Positions 49,837 through 60,860 of a DNA stretch of 64,000 nt are shown in pieces. A model generated the notes under the pieces. It was given only the letters and a program-made list of their open reading frames with translations. It had not been told where the DNA came from and did no database searches. The position numbers were made by a program, and so were the translations under genes. Position 1 is the first letter of the stretch. Each line of letters opens with the position of its first letter. This DNA is from Anthoceros angustus (lineage: Eukaryota > Streptophyta > Anthocerotopsida > Anthocerotales > Anthocerotaceae), in contig VJWM01000025.1 in NCBI GenBank assembly GCA_010909165.1, positions 2,480,001-2,544,000 on the forward strand, read 5' to 3'.

Positions 49837-50215
49837 ATCTTTGAAGTACTATTCCTCCATTGATAGCGTAATGGATATTTGAAGTTGGAGCGTGCAATGT
49901 AGTGCGCCAAAGAGTTATCTCATCTCTCAAATGATGCCTCCTCATCACCTAGGTAGGAGAGTGAGATCCGTGTTTTATGAGTGGTTTTGGTGAGCTATTA
50001 GCCTTGTGTAGTCTTATTGTATTGAAATAAAGAGACTATTCACCACAAAATATGTAAAGTTTTATATAAATTTGCATAGTCTACCTTGGAGCCATTAGGG
50101 CTAGGTTTTTGAGACATTGTGTTAACACCTTGCGACGTATCAGTGGTTCATGGGTTTGCAACTTGTAGTTCTAGCGCCGTCAACTTCATCAGAGCCTGCG
50201 TTTCACACCTTGTGA

Positions 50216-50370
50216 CATGGCACCCGTGGTAAGTAGGCCCTTCTCTATCTCCGACTGGGGGTGGTTGGAGGTTACAAGATAGATTTATTTCATGGCACCT
50301 GCAGTAAGTAGGCCCTTCTCTATCTTAGACGCGGCATCTTGGAGGCGGTTGGGGGTTATAGGATAGATTA
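50216..50370. repeat. Imperfect tandem duplication of about 75 bp
   Basis: CATGGCACC..GTAAGTAGGCCCTTCTCTATCT occurs at 50216 and at 50291. Each is followed by a G-rich GGTTGG stretch and ATAGATT. It lies directly outside the array border. Confidence 0.75.
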
Positions 50371-50462
50371 GTGCTGGGGTATGCCTGCCTCCCCTGGACT
50401 GTCGCCCCGTCATGGGTTGTCCCTTTCAACTAGGGGTAGATGGGATTTCTCATCTCGTTCTT

Positions 50463-50555
50463 TTTATAAAGTCTCCACCTTCATTTATGCATATGTATAA
50501 AGTCTCCATTCCCCACAAATATATTTATAAAGTCTCCATTCCCTACAAATACATA
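50463..50555. repeat. Three tandem copies of a 30-bp AT-rich motif
   Basis: TATAAAGTCTCCA occurs at 50465, 50496 and 50525, each followed by a TTC..CACAAAT-like tail. Confidence 0.8.
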
Positions 50556-53500
50556 TCAGGTATGATGTGATGGGTCCAAAATGCTTCCGCCAAACTCAGG
50601 CTCGTAAGGGCGCACAAAACGCTTGGTGCAGTGCGATACAGTAGTCAAATCCCAAAAGCCGGCCGCTGCAGAGACTTGCATTCTGGAATCCAATTGCTTT
50701 CTCTTTTAGCAGCTTCCATTCCGTCAACTCCTGTCAGGCGCTACGTCAGTGTTAGCAGTGACGCGGTCTTCCTGGGGTGTATCTGCAGGCTCCATTAAAG
50801 CCCGTTTCACATCTTGCGAATGTCGGTAGTTCCAGGGCCGCGTGGATGCAGCTCATTGGGCACCAGGGCAACCGGATCTTCCTCCTTGCTAACGTGCTGG
50901 ACGTGGGATCGGAGTGCCTGGTCGGTTTCTGTACACGCACATGTGTGGACGGCACCGCGGAATTGGTGTTCATCGTTTGTGACTGCACCCTAGCTTGATG
51001 CAAGGAATTTGAATTGATGCGGGTAGACATTCCGCACTCGTGCAGTGCTGCCGGATTGCTAGGTTTAAGGCTTGCTTCGTTTCGCGCCAGAGTCCGTGTG
51101 TCCAAGTGAAAAGTGACAGGGCTTGCAGGAACAAAGCAACACTTGCTGATGCGGCTTCTTCGCAGATCAGGACTTCAAGATAGACGAAGCTAGATGCGTA
51201 ATTGGACGGCTGTAAGCAGATCTGAAAAAATTGGAGGTCGGCATCTCTTCGCAAGGGGATAGGGAGCCTTGCGGTTCTGTAATGTTCACAAAAGTCTTTG
51301 AAATACAAATCAAAATCAAGGAATTGATGGATCACTCTGTATTGGAAACCTGACACTCTGCTGTATAATCTACACAGTCCCCAAGGTACTGAAGGAGATG
51401 TATAAGCGCTCTGACAGGTGGTAACCTTCGCCGGTCTGTTCAGGGATGCAATGTACAACAAGGGGAACACCAGAGCTTCACACACGGCTAGGCGATTTTC
51501 GCCGCTTCAAAAAATCTCCTCACCTGGAGCATGCCTGGATCTGAGGCGAATCCGGGATGAGGAACACACTAGGTATCTCTCCAGCAGTAGCCTCGAGAGA
51601 GTTTGCAAGCCGAAGCCGAGGGTTTGGAGCGATAGGGATGGCCGGTCTCAATACCCTTGGTACACATAATCGGTATGCAGTCCGGGATCCTTGGACGGCG
51701 CAGTTGCCGGCGGCGGAGAAGGTGGTGGCGACGTCGCACTTGAAGCAGTAATTGTTTTCAGCAGACTTCGCCTCTCTCGGCTGGATGATTCCAGAGCTGT
51801 CTCAACCTCAGGCTCCTGACCGCACCAGCATGAATTCGAACCGGTAAGTCAGCTCCCATGTCACACACTGTCAAAGAAAACCCCAGCCGGCTGTCTGCGC
51901 AGGCTGGTGGAAGAGGAAGAGTGTAGAAGCTTACAAACTTATACTCACTGACGAGGCTCAACAAATTTCTGCTTCCAGGTTGAGCGGATGACAACACGAG
52001 AGCTGCAGAATCAACACAGCAGAGAAGAGGTGAGTAACCGCAGGCCAGCATTCATGAAAAACTGTCCCGAATGCGGTGCGAGATGTGGTGAGCACCTGCT
52101 TCCGTGATAGGACGGATGCTCTGGGCCGAGACATGTAGCAAGGCGAGGCAGAGGAGCAACAGCCAGGTTCTGGCGAGGCAAGCCATGTCCGCAACCTTTT
52201 GAGAAGTCTCGCTGGCGCAACTGCACAGGCCCGAGTAGATGAGCAGCAGCAGGGTAGCAGATGCAGACAGAACAGGAAGGTTGCACTGCAGAAGGCCACT
52301 TTGCCTGCAGCTTGAGGGACAGCCTTGTCCTCACCTTCCTGCCCTCTACCACTCTTCACGCGCTGTCACGCCTTGGATGATGCCTCTGACAGGGCCATGG
52401 TTGACCTTGCTTTGTAGGTACATAGAGAGAAGAAGGCCGGCCCCGGAGGAGCTGCTCCAGGAGACGTGAGAGGAAATGATGAAGCCGCGGCGGCTCTGGT
52501 GCAGGTTTCCAACAATAGGGAGGTAGCTGCAGCGGTGGGACGGAGAGAGATGGTATCAGAAGGAAGATAAAATCCAGCATTGGGCCCCGGGGAGTACAGT
52601 GGAGGAGTGTTGTTGGCTCTTGCCCCCTCATTGGCTGCAATGCGGCATCAACGCAGGTAGATAAGAGGAAGTCATCCACGATTTGTTTTCTTGCCGAGCA
52701 AGTTGCAACAAGATGGTTTCCACCATAAAAGCACTTGGGTCTTGGGAATTGGAGCAGCAAACGCCCGAGGGCTGCCCTAGATGAGGAGGACAGCACTGCT
52801 TCTAACTTTGTGCCAGGGGCAAGTGAAGGTCAAATGAGAGAGGCAGAACCTGCCTGCCTCACTCCTGCCTTCCTGCTTTCCTGCCTTTTCACGAGATTAT
52901 ATGCTACAGACTTGTGTATGCAAGCCACGCCATCTGCTGTCTGTCCAGCTGACAATGCAAAGGGGACTCGAGCAGCCCCAGCTGTACTGACTGTCCTGCC
53001 GGGTTGCTGCAGAGAAGGAGCAGCAGAAGTGCTTAATAGTGGGCTGCAACAAGCTGCAATCCTGGGAAGACCGGCTGAATGCAGCTGGGTAGCTTTGCTG
53101 GGACATGTGGGGGCATGTACGTATGCTGGAGGGGCGGCGCGGTCATCTGAAGAGAGAGGGCGAGTGCAGCTCTCGCAGAAAGACGTCTGGAGGGCTTGTG
53201 CATGCGGGGCCCCGGGAGTCGAAGATAGAGAAAATAGAGAGAGAGAGAGCGATACTTGTTACAGTAGCGAGGGACCCAGGCAACTTGGTTGCATCCCGAA
53301 CACGCATAAACAAGGGGTTTCAATGCCATGGCGGGCCTCCAGTCGGCAACATTTCTGAAGCCAGCAACATATCCCCGCGTGCCCCCACGAGGCGCGCACA
53401 CAGCGGGCTCCCGTCAAAAATTAGGCGGCAGCCGGAGGAAACTGCCAACCTCTAGAGGGGACAAAATTGGAGATGCCGGGCCCGCCTTCCACCGCTCTTT

Positions 53501-54230
53501 AAAGCTGGACACATGTCGGTACCCTAGTCAACGGCACGTTATCAGCGTTATGTATGGTATAGGTATGGCTAGGCACACCTACTGTAGGGGGCAGTTGAGA
53601 CTTTGAAACTTGGCTCCGAGCTCACATGCTCGCCGAGTCTTCGGATACCTATCCTTCACCTACAAAGTGTTAAAGATGAAGACTTTTTCGGTTAGTTTTG
53701 AACTCTTGCTATCTAGGAACTCTACCTAGGACACTATACACGATGTCATATTTGCCATAGCTCGCGGAAGTGGCTATATGGCTTTGAGGGAGTAATGGTA
53801 CATGCTTTGAACATGTCTTAATCTTATACTTTGTCTGTGGTGACCAGGTTTATGTGGTGGACGTGGTGGTTACTGACCCTAATCGAGACACCATCTCCGC
53901 TCAAGTTATTACTAATTGTCCTGGTTCAGCTGCCGCCGGTGATGCAGTTCTCAAGGTATGCAGGATAGCGGATAGGAAAGTATAGCGGGATGCAAGCGGG
54001 CCACTTCTTTATTTCGCACGCACTCGAAACGTATGGGGCAATAGCTGTGAACTTCTATCAATTTCTCATGTCCTGCGCCAAATCTTACTACGCCCGGAGG
54101 CATGGCATGGGGTTATCCTTCTCTTATTTCACAGCTAACTTTAGACAGCGAGTCTCCATTACCCTTCAAAGGACCCTCTCGATGACAATCCTTCACAAGG
54201 CGGCGATGGCATGTGACACTTCTTCCTCTT
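50556..54230. other. Long spacer, no recognisable gene
   Basis: Moderately GC-rich from about 50.7 to 53.6 kb, with a GA run near 53236-53249. The longest open frames (52735-53358 plus; 51958-52359 and 52356-52796 minus) have no known domain, no helpful splice context and Cys/Ser/Pro-rich composition typical of chance frames. A non-coding transcript or decayed gene is possible but nothing supports it. Confidence 0.5.
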
Positions 54231-54237
54231 TCTTCGT

Positions 54238-54465
54238 AGTTTGAGGCCATTTATCCTTCCTGCATGCGATGTCACAGGAGCATAGTCGCTCCTTTTCACC
54301 TTGACCCCCAGGGTTCACATTCATTGTCCCCTGCTGAATGGATTTCTCCGTAGTTTGAGGCCATTTGTCCTTCCTGCATGTGATGTCACATGAGCATAGT
54401 CGCTCCTTTTCACCTTGACCCCCAAGGTTCACATTCGTTGTCCCCTGCTGAATGGATTTTTTCCC
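54238..54465. repeat. 114-bp tandem duplication
   Basis: AGTTTGAGGCCATTT occurs at 54238 and 54352, and both copies run to CTGCTGAATGGATTT. A few substitutions separate them. Confidence 0.85.
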
Positions 54466-54494
54466 ATCGTTTTTTCCCCTTTTAGCTGTATTGC

Positions 54495-55080
54495 GCCATG
54501 AAAGCCGGGGATGAATAGCACCCCATTCAAGTAGTGGACCATGAAGATGGAGATGGATAGCACCCATCCAAGCTAGACTGTGAAGTTGGGAATGGATATA
54601 GCACCTCATCAAAGCACTAGGCCATGAAGCTGGGGATGGATAGCACCCCATCCAAGATGTGGACCATGAAGCGGGGGATGGATAGCACCTCATCCTAGCG
54701 CTAGGCCATGAGGCGGAGGATGGATAGCACCCCATCCAAGCACTAGGGCATGAGGCGGAGGATGGATAGCACCCCATCCAAGCACTAGGGCATGAGGCGG
54801 AGGATGGATAGCACCGCATCCAAGCACTGGGCCATGAAGTTGGGGATGGATAGCACAAGCATGGGCCATGAAGTTGGGGATGGTTTAAAGATAACGTAAC
54901 CTAACCAACCAATAGCTATTCCATCTGCATTATCCATTGCACCTGCTCTAAATGATCCCCTTTTAGCTGAATTGTCACCAATATAATCGTAAAATGCTAA
55001 TAGCACCTCATTCAAGCATTGGGCCATGAAGCTGGAGATGGATAGCACCCCATCCAAGCATGGGCCATGAAGTTGAGGAT
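54495..55080. repeat. Minisatellite, unit about 54-60 bp
   Basis: At least eight units of the form GGATGGATAGCACCCCATCC, AAGCACTAGGGCATGAGGC and variants. The three central units (54700-54835) are nearly identical and 54 bp long. Because 54 is a multiple of three, the minus strand shows a long open frame with repeating [13 protein letters not shown] treat that frame as a by-product. The array is interrupted at about 54880-55000 by unique AT-rich sequence. Confidence 0.88.
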
Positions 55081-55415
55081 GATAACGCCCCATCCAAATA
55101 CTGATCCGCTTAATTGTGAGTTCCAATAAACTCATGTTTGAATGCCATTTCTCAGGGGATGGATAGCACCCCATCTGCTATGAAGTTGCGGATGATAACA
55201 CCCCATCCAAACACTGATCCGCTTAATTGTGAGTTCCAATGAACTCATGTTTGGATGTCATTTCTCAGGGGAGGACAATATGTAGGCTTCTTTAGTAGTT
55301 CCAATGAACTCATATTTGGATGTCATTTCTGGGGGAGGACAATACGAAGGCTTCATTAGTAATTTGGATGTCATTTCTGGGGGAGGACAATACGAAGGCT
55401 TCATTAGTAATAATT
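55072..55415. repeat. Nested tandem duplications
   Basis: A segment running from GATGATAAC..CCCCATCCAAA through CTGATCCGCTTAATTGTGAG to CATTTCTCAGGGGA appears twice, at about 55080 and 55190. It is followed by shorter reiterations of TTTGGATGTCATTTCTGGGG plus GAGGACAATACGAAGGCTTC, up to about 55410. Confidence 0.8.
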
Positions 55416-55961
55416 TGAGATTTCATAGATATATCAAAATATATCGCCGAAGTACCGCACTAGGAAGATGATTGGAGTAATCCCATAGAGTACTAACAAC
55501 TAAATAAGGTCTGGGAGTAATCCGTAGGACACTAATAATTAAATAACATCTAGAGAACTTGTAGAGCACTAACAATTAAATAAGGTCTGGAGTAATCCGT
55601 AGGGAACTAACAACTCGATGTTATAATAGGTAGCCCCATATAAAGGCCCCTAATCCGCCCCGAGGACGCTAAACTGGGGAGTTCCACTGAACTGGTGTAG
55701 GTGTAGGTGTCACTCCTTGAAAGGAGGACAAATATATATGTAGGCTTCTTGCGATCATCATGACCCGCAGTACAATCAATCAACATGACGCGAGCCCCTT
55801 TCGATCAACCCTTTAATCTCACTCTTTCACCACCGTGGCCGCCTCGCTAAGCTACTAAAAACTGAACTTCTTCGATTTAACTTCAGACTACCGGCTGGTT
55901 GTACTACCAGCCACAGGCCTTCTCCGCAAGGTCTAGGGCTTTGCTTAACTGGAGTCCGGCA
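55416..55961. other. AT-rich spacer and promoter region of the methyltransferase
   Basis: Three diverged copies of a motif like TAACAATTAAATAAGGTCTGG / AGTAATCCGTAGG lie at about 55480-55620. No gene is seen. Confidence 0.5.
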
Positions 55962-57368
55962 ATGGGGGATATCCCCGTGAGGCAGCCTCCTCCTCGTTGT
56001 GCATCTCGGTATCTGGAGCCAAGCTACTGGTAATTCTTGTCACTCTTGTTCGATGAGCTGTATGGGCTGCAATTTGGTTTAGCTGGGTTTTTTCGGAAAT
56101 TTCTGAATTGCAGTTCTCCTCAGGAACACGCGCTTTTCGACAGAGGAGCACTATGAGTGGTGCAGGGATTACTCTCACTTTCAGCACTTGATTCAGGAAC
56201 ACGTCACACCGTCTGATACCGTGAGTTCATGATACTGGGTTTGAGGGGCCTCGGATGTGCCTTCAGTAGATTGTACTTGTTCTTCGTACAGGTTGGGTAA
56301 TGGCAGTAGGTACTCGGGGGAAATGGTTTGGTTCTTTCGCTGTTCACAAGAAATAATGTCTGCTCTCAGGTGCTCGAAGTAGGTTGCGGAAGTTCGCGCC
56401 TGAGTGAAAATATGTTCAACAACGGCATCACTCGGATTACATGCAGTGATTTGTCGCCTGTGGCCATTGAGCATGCTAGGAAACGTTGTGCTGCACTTGG
56501 GTACGAAGGTTAGCAGCACTTTTTGGATGGCGATGAGTGTGGCTTCTTGTTGGGTATTTCGGGAAATCATTTGATTATGGGTAGCTCTTTGCAGGCATCG
56601 TACCAGTTGTGGCCGATATGTTGAATCTTCCATTCGAGGACTGCAGCTTTGATGTGGTTATAGAGAAGGGGACTATGGTGGGTAGCTGGAGCCTTTCCCT
56701 TGTTCAGCTCAGGAATGTGACAGAAGGGTCGTGCCTGAGCTTTCCCCTTTTAATTTTTTAAGCTTCTGTGAGAGGTTGAGCTGTAAATAGATGATGCTAA
56801 TTACAACAGTTAAAGGATGTCCTTTTTGTGGACAGTGGTGATCCATGGAATCCAAAGCAAGACGTGAAGAATAAAGTGCTTGCGATGCTGGCAGAGACAC
56901 ACCGTGTGTTGACACCAGCTGGGACTTTCATCTCGATTTCTTTCGGTCAGGTAGTATGCAGGTTCCGACATCTGAAGCTGACAACGTCCCTATCCTTTGT
57001 TCATCTCGTAACTATGTGCCTGCACCTCATTTCTCACAGCCACACTTCAGGCGACCTTTCTTTGAAGCGGAGGGATTCACGTGGTCCATGCAGTGCACCA
57101 CTTTTGGTGAGGACTTCCACTATTTCTTCTACACGTTGAAAAAGGTGAGGAGTATAGATTTCTCGTCTCTTTTTGGTCACACTTTTTGATCCTGCCGTCT
57201 GAAGAGTTCAGACGGGGTATGGCTCATGCACAGGGTACAAGAATCTCGGCCGCCGTCTCAGACTCTGTGGGTTCAACTCACCGCCAACAGTTCAGTGAAA
57301 ATATGGAGCATGAGTACATGGATGATGAAAATTATTTGTTCCGGTCGACTTTGGTGAATGAAGAGTAG
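55962..57368 (+). CDS. eEF1A lysine methyltransferase 4-like (METTL13/CSKMT group)
   Basis: This class I SAM-dependent methyltransferase belongs to the group that includes animal EEF1AKMT4, which methylates elongation factor 1A. Exons: 55962-56029, 56124-56220, 56370-56508, 56595-56677, 56816-56950, 57040-57144, 57207-57368. All phases agree and give 262 aa. The N-terminal RYLEPSYWNTRFSTEEHYEW and RDYSHFQHLI are typical of the group. Motif I is VLEVGCGSSRLSENMF, then SDLSPVAIEHA, FDVVIEKGTMDVLF, VSRVL-like HRVLTPAGTFISISFG, PHFRRPFFE and TFGEDFHYFFYTLKK. The C-terminal tail is acidic and unconserved. The acceptor of exon 5 could be 56810 instead (adding Leu-Lys). The last acceptor is a guess. 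The protein substrate in plants is inferred, not seen. Confidence 0.85.
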
Positions 57369-57614
57369 GAGGACTTTTGATGGGCCGGTGGCAGTGATGG
57401 ATGAGGATCAATGTCTTCCAGCAAGAAACTTAATTCTTTTTGCCGGCTTTTGCGGGCAACCAACAGATTTAAGATGATGTGCTGTATGAAGAGCACATTC
57501 CCATGAGGACATTCCTGTGATGGTTGTGCCTCGATGCAAGGTTTGCATCCACTCCCTGATGAGCAACGAAGGTGCTTATTGCGTTTCACAGTTCCTTTGT
57601 GTCTGGCGGAGGGG
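57369..57614. other. Short convergent spacer
   Basis: This lies between the methyltransferase stop and the ABCG stop and presumably holds both 3' UTRs. Nothing else is seen. Confidence 0.5.
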
Positions 57615-59710
57615 TCAGATAGTAGCTCTTAGAACAATGTAGGATAGTACTCGATATGCCACAAGATATGCAGCCATGACCACCACACTGATCCATTTGC
57701 TTTGTTCTGAAAGCCCAGCTTCCCGGAGTACACCATCCCCTGTCAACTGGCAGTTCAGCATGTCGATGTTATCCACGGAAACCAGTTCCTCAGGAAGGTG
57801 TCTCCACAGGAAGCACTTGTCTCTGAGGCCTGAGAATTCGTTTATAAGCAGAGCTTCAAGAGGATACTTGAAGAGGGACAGGTAACTGACGAACACTAAG
57901 AACTCAGGAATGTCATCCTTAGCAATGAAGTATCCCGAAAACAGAAAGAAGGCCCCCAACAACCCTTGTGCGACGCAGTTCCCTCTGACGTGGTCAGGCA
58001 CCAAGGCAGACACCAGGGCAACGACCGAGTTGCCTGTGATCAGGCTCATCCAGACAACCATGAGGAAGAAGAAAAAGTTGCCGGCAGCAGAACACAACCC
58101 AGCCATGAAGTAAACCGGGACAGCGAAGGCAACAGCCTCCGGAAACAAGAAGACCATGAACACAAAACAAGAGGACGACACGTATGACGATTTTCTGTAA
58201 GCACCGCGCGATACCTCCCTCGTCACCACGATCCTTTCCTGCAGGAAGATGGGCAGCCCTCGGTTGCCGGCACTGATTGATCAAAAGGAAGAGTTGTTGA
58301 AGGCAGGAGGGAAGGCAGGAAGGAAGCCGTAAACAAGGAAATCGATATCGGATTGAATTGTACCAACCTGGTAAGCAGGAACATGAGGCAGTACGCCAGC
58401 AGACCGTTCCGTTGTTGAATCCCTCGCGCGTCGAGATGCCGGCCGGTCTGGAAGAAGAGCGTCCCCAGACTCAAAGACGTCAGAAAGCTCTGCAACATGG
58501 AGAACTGGAGCAGGGTTCGGGAGGCGGGATGGAACGTGGTTCTGTAGAAGCGTGTGGCGAGAATCCACGTCTCCATCGCCCATTTGTTGTTGTATTCGAA
58601 TTCAGTGACAGGCGGTAAGAGGTGTTGTGTTTCCGTTTGTGTTGTTTCTCTTGGCGTTTGCGTCCTCGTTTCTTGACGAGGCAAGACACAGCCATGGTGG
58701 ATAGCGAATTCCAGGGCAGTCATCTCCGGCGGGACGCAATGTCCGCCATCGCACAGCCTGGAGGAGAGCTCGCCGAGGCTCCCGTGGTGCACCACCTCCC
58801 CACCCGCAAGCAGGACGATGGTGGACACGAGGCGGAGGATCAGGATGCTGGGCTGATGGATACTGAGCACAACAGTCCTGGACGAGGCGGATGCCGATTT
58901 CTGCAGCGCCGCCACCAGCTGCATCGCCGCCGCACTGTCCAGCCCGGACGTGGGCTCGTCCAGGAACAGGATGGCGGGGTCGTGGATGGAGTGCACCCCG
59001 ACGGACGTCCTTCTCCGCTCCCCTCCGGAAATCCCATCTCCAGGGCTCCCGATCACGGAATGCGCCACACCCCCCAGACCCAGCTCCCGGATCACCCTCT
59101 CCACCTTCTCCACCTTCTCCCCCAAAGCCATCGCTCCTGGCAGCCGCAGCCGAGCGCTGTACATCAGCATCTCCTGCACAGTAAGCGTGGGCAAAAGCGC
59201 AGCCGCATCATCCTGGGTCACGAACCCCGAAATTCGACGCAGCATGGCTGAATCCAGCACCTGGTCGTTCACCCGCACGGCCCGACACGGGCCGATCTCC
59301 CCTGCCATGAGGCCCAGCAGCGTCGTCTTGCCGGCTCCGCTGGGGCCGGCTATGGCGGTGATCTCCCCGGGCGAGGCGTGAAAGCTCACGTTTCTGAGGA
59401 TGTGCAGGCCTGCTGCCCGGGCCTCTGCCTCTGCCTCCGGCTCCGGCTCGCCCTCGTACGCCTGGTTGTTGTGGACGCTCAGTGCCGTGGGCCTTACCAC
59501 CGATTTCTGCGTCTCAGCTATGCTGCTGAGCAGGCGAGGGAGGATGCCAGACTGTCGGCGCGTGTAGCTCAGGTCTCTGACGCTGATGTTGAAGGTGGCC
59601 GTGCTGCTGGGCGGGATGACTGTCACCACTGTAGCATCGCCATCGCCATCGCCATCGCCACGTCCATGTCCATGGCCATGGCCATGGCCATCACCTTGCT
59701 GCTTCCCCAT
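57615..59710 (-). CDS. ABCG half-transporter (WBC type)
   Basis: Plant ABCG half-transporters pair up in the plasma membrane to export lipids, wax or hormones. Two exons, 59710-58368 and 58272-57615, are joined by a 95-nt intron and give 666 aa. The N-terminus has a His-Gly/Asp-Gly low-complexity run. The nucleotide-binding domain shows Walker A GPSGAGKTT (about residue 122), the Q-loop region GFVTQDD, the signature ISGGERRR (about 227), Walker B ILFLDEP (about 247), the D-loop SGLDSA and the switch His in SIHQPS. The membrane domain begins after about residue 390. It includes LPIFLQERIVVTREVSRGAYR, ALVPDHVRGNCVAQGLLGAFFLFSGYFI and YLSLFKYPLEALLINEF, all typical of the family. NBD-first order confirms subfamily G. 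It is divergent to the eIF5A-like gene. Confidence 0.92.
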
Positions 59711-60266
59711 GTACGCTCCACATGCAGAAGGAGGCCGGCCATCCCGCCAATTTGTATTCCCGATTCACCCACCAACTGGAGTTTGTTACCAACCGTGCAC
59801 AGGAAATGCGACAACCGGTCGTGGTAAGAGGTAAAGTAACGGATCGGTTAGGTGAGCAGGTGTGCATGCTGCGCTACTCTCGTATCCACGATCAAAGAGG
59901 TATATGTTATCCTTAGAAAGGAATAAATACTTACTATTGTCTACTCTATTTCATTATATTTATCAAATTTATTGAGTTTGAAAATAGATAAAATTTTGTT
60001 TTAGTTAATATTACCACTACAAGTTCATCCTCTTACAGCTTAAAAGGAAACCTTTGCCTCCCTATTTCTAACACACAATCTTGGCCACAGAATTATTACT
60101 AATAATATCTTGTACACTAAAACTCAAAGCCCAAGGAAACTTTCACAAAATCATCCCTATATAATATGTTGTCTTGAGTATGTGATCTATTACATCGTAG
60201 TAATTGCAAGCATTAACAAAGAATAAGTTTTTTCGACATAGTTGTTTCTGAAATCAATAGATTGCT
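59711..60266. promoter_or_regulatory. Divergent intergenic region (ABCG / eIF5A-like)
   Basis: 556 bp between two divergent start codons. The ABCG-proximal 130 bp is GC-rich and occurs again at 62607-62819. The eIF5A-proximal 150 bp matches the leader of the array units (AAACTCAAAGCCCAAGGAAA, TTTCACAAAATCAT, ATTACATCGTAGTAATTGCAAGCAT). It therefore holds a leader and possibly a shared promoter. No clear TATA box was found at the expected place. Confidence 0.5.
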
Positions 60267-60860
60267 ATGGACTCAATGAATCATTTGTCAGATCCACATT
60301 TGAAACAAGTAGCTACTGTTGTTATCGGAGACAAGATCCTTCTAGGGAGTCGGCCATGTATCATACAAGAGAACACAAAAGCTGGAAAGTTTTATTTTTT
60401 GAGGGGAGAAGACATTTTCACGCATCAAGAAGTTCGAGAGTATATCTTACATTCCAAGCAATGTTACATGGTTGAGGTTTTACGTGCAAAGTACTTAGTG
60501 ATGTCAGCAAATCAAGCATCTCAAGGACCGAAATGTGTTACGTTGAGACATGAACACAATGATGAAATCCTAGTTTTTCAGCTTCCTCGTGATGAGAAAC
60601 TTGATCTTCTTTTAGAAGAAGGACTACGAAAAGGAAAACATTTATTGATGACCGTACTGTACATCTTGAAGGGAACCGAAAAATCCAAAGAGTTTCGTTT
60701 TGAAGATCTATATGAAATAAATTCGACGGAACCCCTTTGGAGTAGTTGTACGAACCTATTGGATATGCACGGTGCAAAATGCAATTCGTCACCAAAAGAA
60801 TCGAAGATTTTAAATCCAAACGCACCTATAAACCTTTGGGAGTACTATCGCCTCCATTGA
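60267..60860 (+). CDS. Intact eIF5A-like protein with a truncated hypusine loop
   Basis: This intronless 197-aa frame has the order of eIF5A elements: GDKILLGSRPCIIQE (compare the RPCKVVEV strand of eIF5A), a loop NTKAGKFYFLRGEDIFT, KQCYMVEVLRAKYLVM, KCVTLRHEHND, FQLPRDEKLDLLLEEGLRKGK and LLMTVLYILKG. In true eIF5A the loop reads TSKTGKHGHAK, and the Lys in TGKHG becomes hypusine. Here a Lys remains (AGKF) but the HGHAK half is gone. A C-terminal extension of about 45 residues beyond the eIF5A fold ends in INLWEYYRLH. The ATG at 60267 gives the whole fold. Homology is by eye: distant, but collinear throughout. It is the only undamaged member of the family that makes up the array. Confidence 0.65.
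   Translation: MDSMNHLSDPHLKQVATVVIGDKILLGSRPCIIQENTKAGKFYFLRGEDIFTHQEVREYILHSKQCYMVEVLRAKYLVMSANQASQGPKCVTLRHEHNDEILVFQLPRDEKLDLLLEEGLRKGKHLLMTVLYILKGTEKSKEFRFEDLYEINSTEPLWSSCTNLLDMHGAKCNSSPKESKILNPNAPINLWEYYRLH

Larger units (their letters stand above)
21598..50156 (+). repeat. 28.6-kb tandem array of about 1.95-kb eIF5A-like units
   Basis: About 14.6 head-to-tail units. The ATG of the eIF5A-like frame recurs at 21909, 23884, 25846, 27813, 29762, 31703, 33648, 35595, 37549, 39504, 41456, 43409, 45342, 47274 and 49281, so periods run from 1932 to 2007. Each unit is a complete-looking gene: TATA box, about 630-nt leader, intronless frame of about 560 nt, then a poly(A) signal about 190 nt after the frame. 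Long AT-rich stretches are identical between units. Differences are almost all 1-4 base indels at homopolymers and at CG-rich spots. The array starts inside a leader at about 21598 and ends about 320 nt after the last frame, at GGTTCATGGG (50156). The first unit is the most diverged. Confidence 0.95.

Noticed and set aside
22180-50000. Minus-strand open frames of 60-100 codons recurring in every unit (ending WSSIYLTC)
   Set aside because: They are antisense shadows of the eIF5A-like frame. Their composition follows the sense codons, and no domain is recognisable.
21598-50156. CRISPR array, rDNA or centromeric satellite
   Set aside because: The 1.95-kb unit contains a protein-like frame and Pol II signals. 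There is no rRNA similarity, no short palindromic repeat with spacers, and a nearby single gene is homologous to it.
52735-53358. 207-codon plus-strand frame as a gene
   Set aside because: No domain, no conserved motif, Cys/Ala/Ser-rich composition, and overlapping frames of similar length on the other strand.
54193-54858. 221-codon minus-strand frame as a repeat protein gene
   Set aside because: It is explained by a 54-bp minisatellite whose period is a multiple of three. There is no signal peptide or flanking coding sequence.
58622-59381. Plus-strand frames opposite the ABCG ATPase domain
   Set aside because: The minus strand carries Walker A, signature and Walker B motifs in one frame. 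The plus frames are shadows.
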